Assembly: GCA_016207585.1 (NCBI GenBank)
Contig: JACQPI010000027.1
Location: forward strand, 1 to 7,901
Source of the DNA: Elusimicrobiota bacterium
GTDB lineage: Bacteria; Elusimicrobiota; Elusimicrobia; UBA1565; JACRDR01
Reading direction: 5' to 3'
DNA: 7,901 bases
Shown here: piece by piece, positions 7,323-7,901 of the stretch
How positions within the stretch are numbered: the first letter of the stretch is position 1
How the letters are laid out: every line of letters begins with the position of its first letter
Notes under the pieces: generated by a model
The model's database searches: none
What the model saw: only the letters and a program-made list of their open reading frames with translations
What the model was told of the DNA's origin: nothing
Made by a program: the position numbers and the translations under genes

Positions 7323-7356
7323 TTTTCTAATGTTTAAATATTTTGACGTTAGAAAA
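7323..7356. repeat. AT-rich inverted repeat, possible operator
   Basis: TTTTCTAA (7323-7330) and TTAGAAAA (7349-7356) are a perfect 8-base inverted repeat. Imperfect pairing inward (TGTT with GACG, including G-U pairs) gives a stem of about 12 and a loop of about 10. It is the most AT-rich point of the gap. It could bind a dimeric regulator of either divergent unit; this is inference from symmetry only. Confidence 0.5.
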
Positions 7357-7399
7357 AATGTGCCTTGGGGCATGTCTTGTCGCGCTTGGGAACAACCCA

Positions 7400-7439
7400 T
7401 GCGGCGTGAGCGCAAAAACGCCCGGAAATTTTCGCCGCA
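7400..7439. repeat. GC-rich inverted repeat in the divergent region
   Basis: TGCGGCG (7400-7406) and CGCCGCA (7433-7439) are a perfect 7-base inverted repeat, with a smaller GCG / CGC pair inside around a run of five A (7410-7421). A GC stem of this kind could form a hairpin in a minus-strand leader transcript or be a cruciform or protein site. It is not followed by a T-run, so a terminator is not supported. Confidence 0.4.
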
Positions 7440-7451
7440 CCTAGTTCCAGT

Positions 7452-7475
7452 TCCCTGTGTGGGTCCCTGTGGGGG
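7452..7475 (+). repeat. Tandem 12-base direct repeat just upstream of the promoter
   Basis: TCCCTGTGTGGG (7452-7463) is followed immediately by TCCCTGTGGGGG (7464-7475), one mismatch in twelve. Just before it is a 6-base tandem AGTTCC AGTTCC (7443-7454). The repeat ends three bases before the -35 box. Twelve bases is close to one helical turn, so two proteins would sit on the same face, the usual activator position. Confidence 0.6.
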
Positions 7476-7478
7476 TTC

Positions 7479-7507
7479 TTGACATCGGTAAAATCACGGT
7501 CTATACT
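7479..7507 (+). promoter_or_regulatory. Sigma-70 type promoter of the plus-strand gene
   Basis: The -35 box TTGACA (7479-7484) is a perfect match and the -10 box TATACT (7502-7507) is one off the TATAAT consensus, with the optimal 17-base spacer. Transcription should start near 7513-7515, giving a leader of about 18 bases before the GTG at 7532. In such GC-rich sequence a match this good is very unlikely to be chance. Confidence 0.85.
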
Positions 7508-7531
7508 CAAAATGCACGCAATGGAACCCCT

Positions 7532-7901
7532 GTGATTCTGCTTAAATCCCTTCGCTTCTGCTCCCTGTTTATTTTGCTTCCCGCCCTGTTGGTCGCGCAG
7601 GTTGCCGATATCCCGTGGCAGGACGCGAAGCACAAGGTTTTCTTCAGATATCAAGCCTACCTTCTAAGACAGGGGCTCCAAGCCGAGACGGAAAGGACGT
7701 GGGCTGCGCCCAAACGCACGGCGCAGCAGCGTCTTCAGATTGTCCAGTCGACTGAAGCGATCCTTAAGAGAATCTTGGAGGAAACAGTCGCCCAGCCAAA
7801 ACTTCTTTGGGATCCGAGCCGTAAGAACCTGATCCGAACCGTTTGGGGGGAGGAGGTTCTGCGTGGGATCGAGCGAGTCGCCGCCGCCCTTTTGACGCGG
7901 G
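7532..7901 (+). CDS. Unrecognised secreted or membrane-anchored protein, N-terminal part only
   Basis: The frame is open from a GTG at 7532 to the window edge: 123 codons, with no stop reached. I do not recognise the family. The N-terminus is a signal peptide or membrane anchor: basic start (ILLKSLR), hydrophobic core (FCSLFILLPALLVAQVA), then a polar mature part. That part is rich in Gln, Arg, Glu and Lys and looks mostly helical (for example KVFFRYQAYLLRQGLQAETER and QRLQIVQSTEAILKRILEE), with several Trp. The core contains a Cys (residue 10), but no clear lipobox surrounds it. The start is supported by the promoter 25 bases upstream and a short GGAA (7523-7526) at ribosome-binding distance. 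No in-frame ATG lies upstream. It is divergent from the chelatase-like gene, which is also exported, but no functional link can be shown. Confidence 0.72.
   Translation, partial: MILLKSLRFCSLFILLPALLVAQVADIPWQDAKHKVFFRYQAYLLRQGLQAETERTWAAPKRTAQQRLQIVQSTEAILKRILEETVAQPKLLWDPSRKNLIRTVWGEEVLRGIERVAAALLTR

Larger units (their letters stand above)
7215..7531. other. Divergent intergenic region between the minus-strand operon and the plus-strand gene
   Basis: This 317-base gap holds an excellent plus-strand promoter, a tandem repeat and several inverted repeats, listed separately. Its middle part (about 7321-7357) is strongly AT-rich against a GC-rich background. For the minus-strand operon I find no convincing promoter. 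A TAGAAT on the minus strand (7224-7229) resembles a -10 box but has no good -35 and would leave almost no leader. Open frames across this gap (7213-7482 plus, 7349-7654 minus) have unusual composition, no ribosome-binding site and run through the promoter, so I do not call them genes. Confidence 0.75.

Noticed and set aside
7213..7482. Plus-strand open frame of 89 codons in the divergent region, and a minus-strand one at 7349-7654.
   Set aside because: No ribosome-binding site or recognisable motif. The first runs through the inverted repeats into the -35 box; the second covers the promoter and the start of the plus-strand gene.
7215..7500. Cobalamin riboswitch upstream of the CbiX-like gene: the minus strand has GCAGGAGACA near 7308-7317 and a GGTG-type stretch near 7432-7442.
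   Set aside because: The GCCACTG B12 box and the conserved core around it are missing, the pieces are separated by AT-rich sequence, and the partial match to the CAGGAGACC element alone is too short.
7512..7535. Eight-codon leader frame (ATG at 7512 to TGA at 7533-7535) overlapping the GTG start as GTGA.
   Set aside because: The ATG sits at the predicted transcription start, with no room for a ribosome-binding site; it would have to be leaderless. Possible but unsupported.

Overview
The window is GC-rich, tightly packed bacterial DNA. A run of genes on the minus strand fills about positions 140-7214, and a single divergent gene on the plus strand starts near 7532 and runs off the right edge. 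I see no rRNA, tRNA, CRISPR array or insertion sequence. The gene mix (ThyX instead of ThyA, a GH57/DUF3536 protein beside glgC, a PhoH-like ATPase) does not fix the taxon. It would suit a GC-rich, largely uncultured lineage such as Elusimicrobiota or a deltaproteobacterial-type group, but that is a guess.

In transcription order (right to left) the minus-strand run is: (1) an exported protein with two CbiX-type class II chelatase domains, 6249-7214; (2) thyX, flavin-dependent thymidylate synthase, 5519-6259; (3) a chlorite dismutase/HemQ-family protein, 4805-5518; (4) glgC, ADP-glucose pyrophosphorylase, 3561-4796, broken by one in-frame TAG; (5) a GH57/DUF3536 glycoside hydrolase, 1099-3564; (6) a PhoH-like ATPase, 140-1102. 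Neighbours overlap or nearly touch: 11 bases at 1/2, stop directly followed by start at 2/3, a gap of 8 at 3/4, TTGA at 4/5 and ATGA at 5/6. This is what one polycistronic, translationally coupled operon would look like. Genes 1 and 3 belong to tetrapyrrole-related families, 4 and 5 to glycogen/alpha-glucan metabolism, 2 to dTMP synthesis and 6 to RNA metabolism, so no single pathway explains the operon.

The most notable point is the TAG inside glgC. It replaces the Trp of the conserved GY-W-RDVGT motif, and the reading frame continues intact and well conserved for 143 more codons. The upstream HemQ-like gene also ends in TAG, followed two codons later by an in-frame TAA that overlaps the glgC ATG (TAATG). 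A nonsense mutation or sequence error is the simplest explanation; UAG readthrough is the interesting alternative.

The interval 7215-7531 separates the divergent units. It holds a near-ideal sigma-70 promoter for the plus-strand gene (TTGACA, 17 bases, TATACT), a tandem 12-base repeat just upstream of it, and several inverted repeats. The plus-strand gene encodes the start of an unrecognised secreted or membrane-anchored protein. The left edge (1-139) may hold the end of a convergent gene, but the frame cannot be decided.
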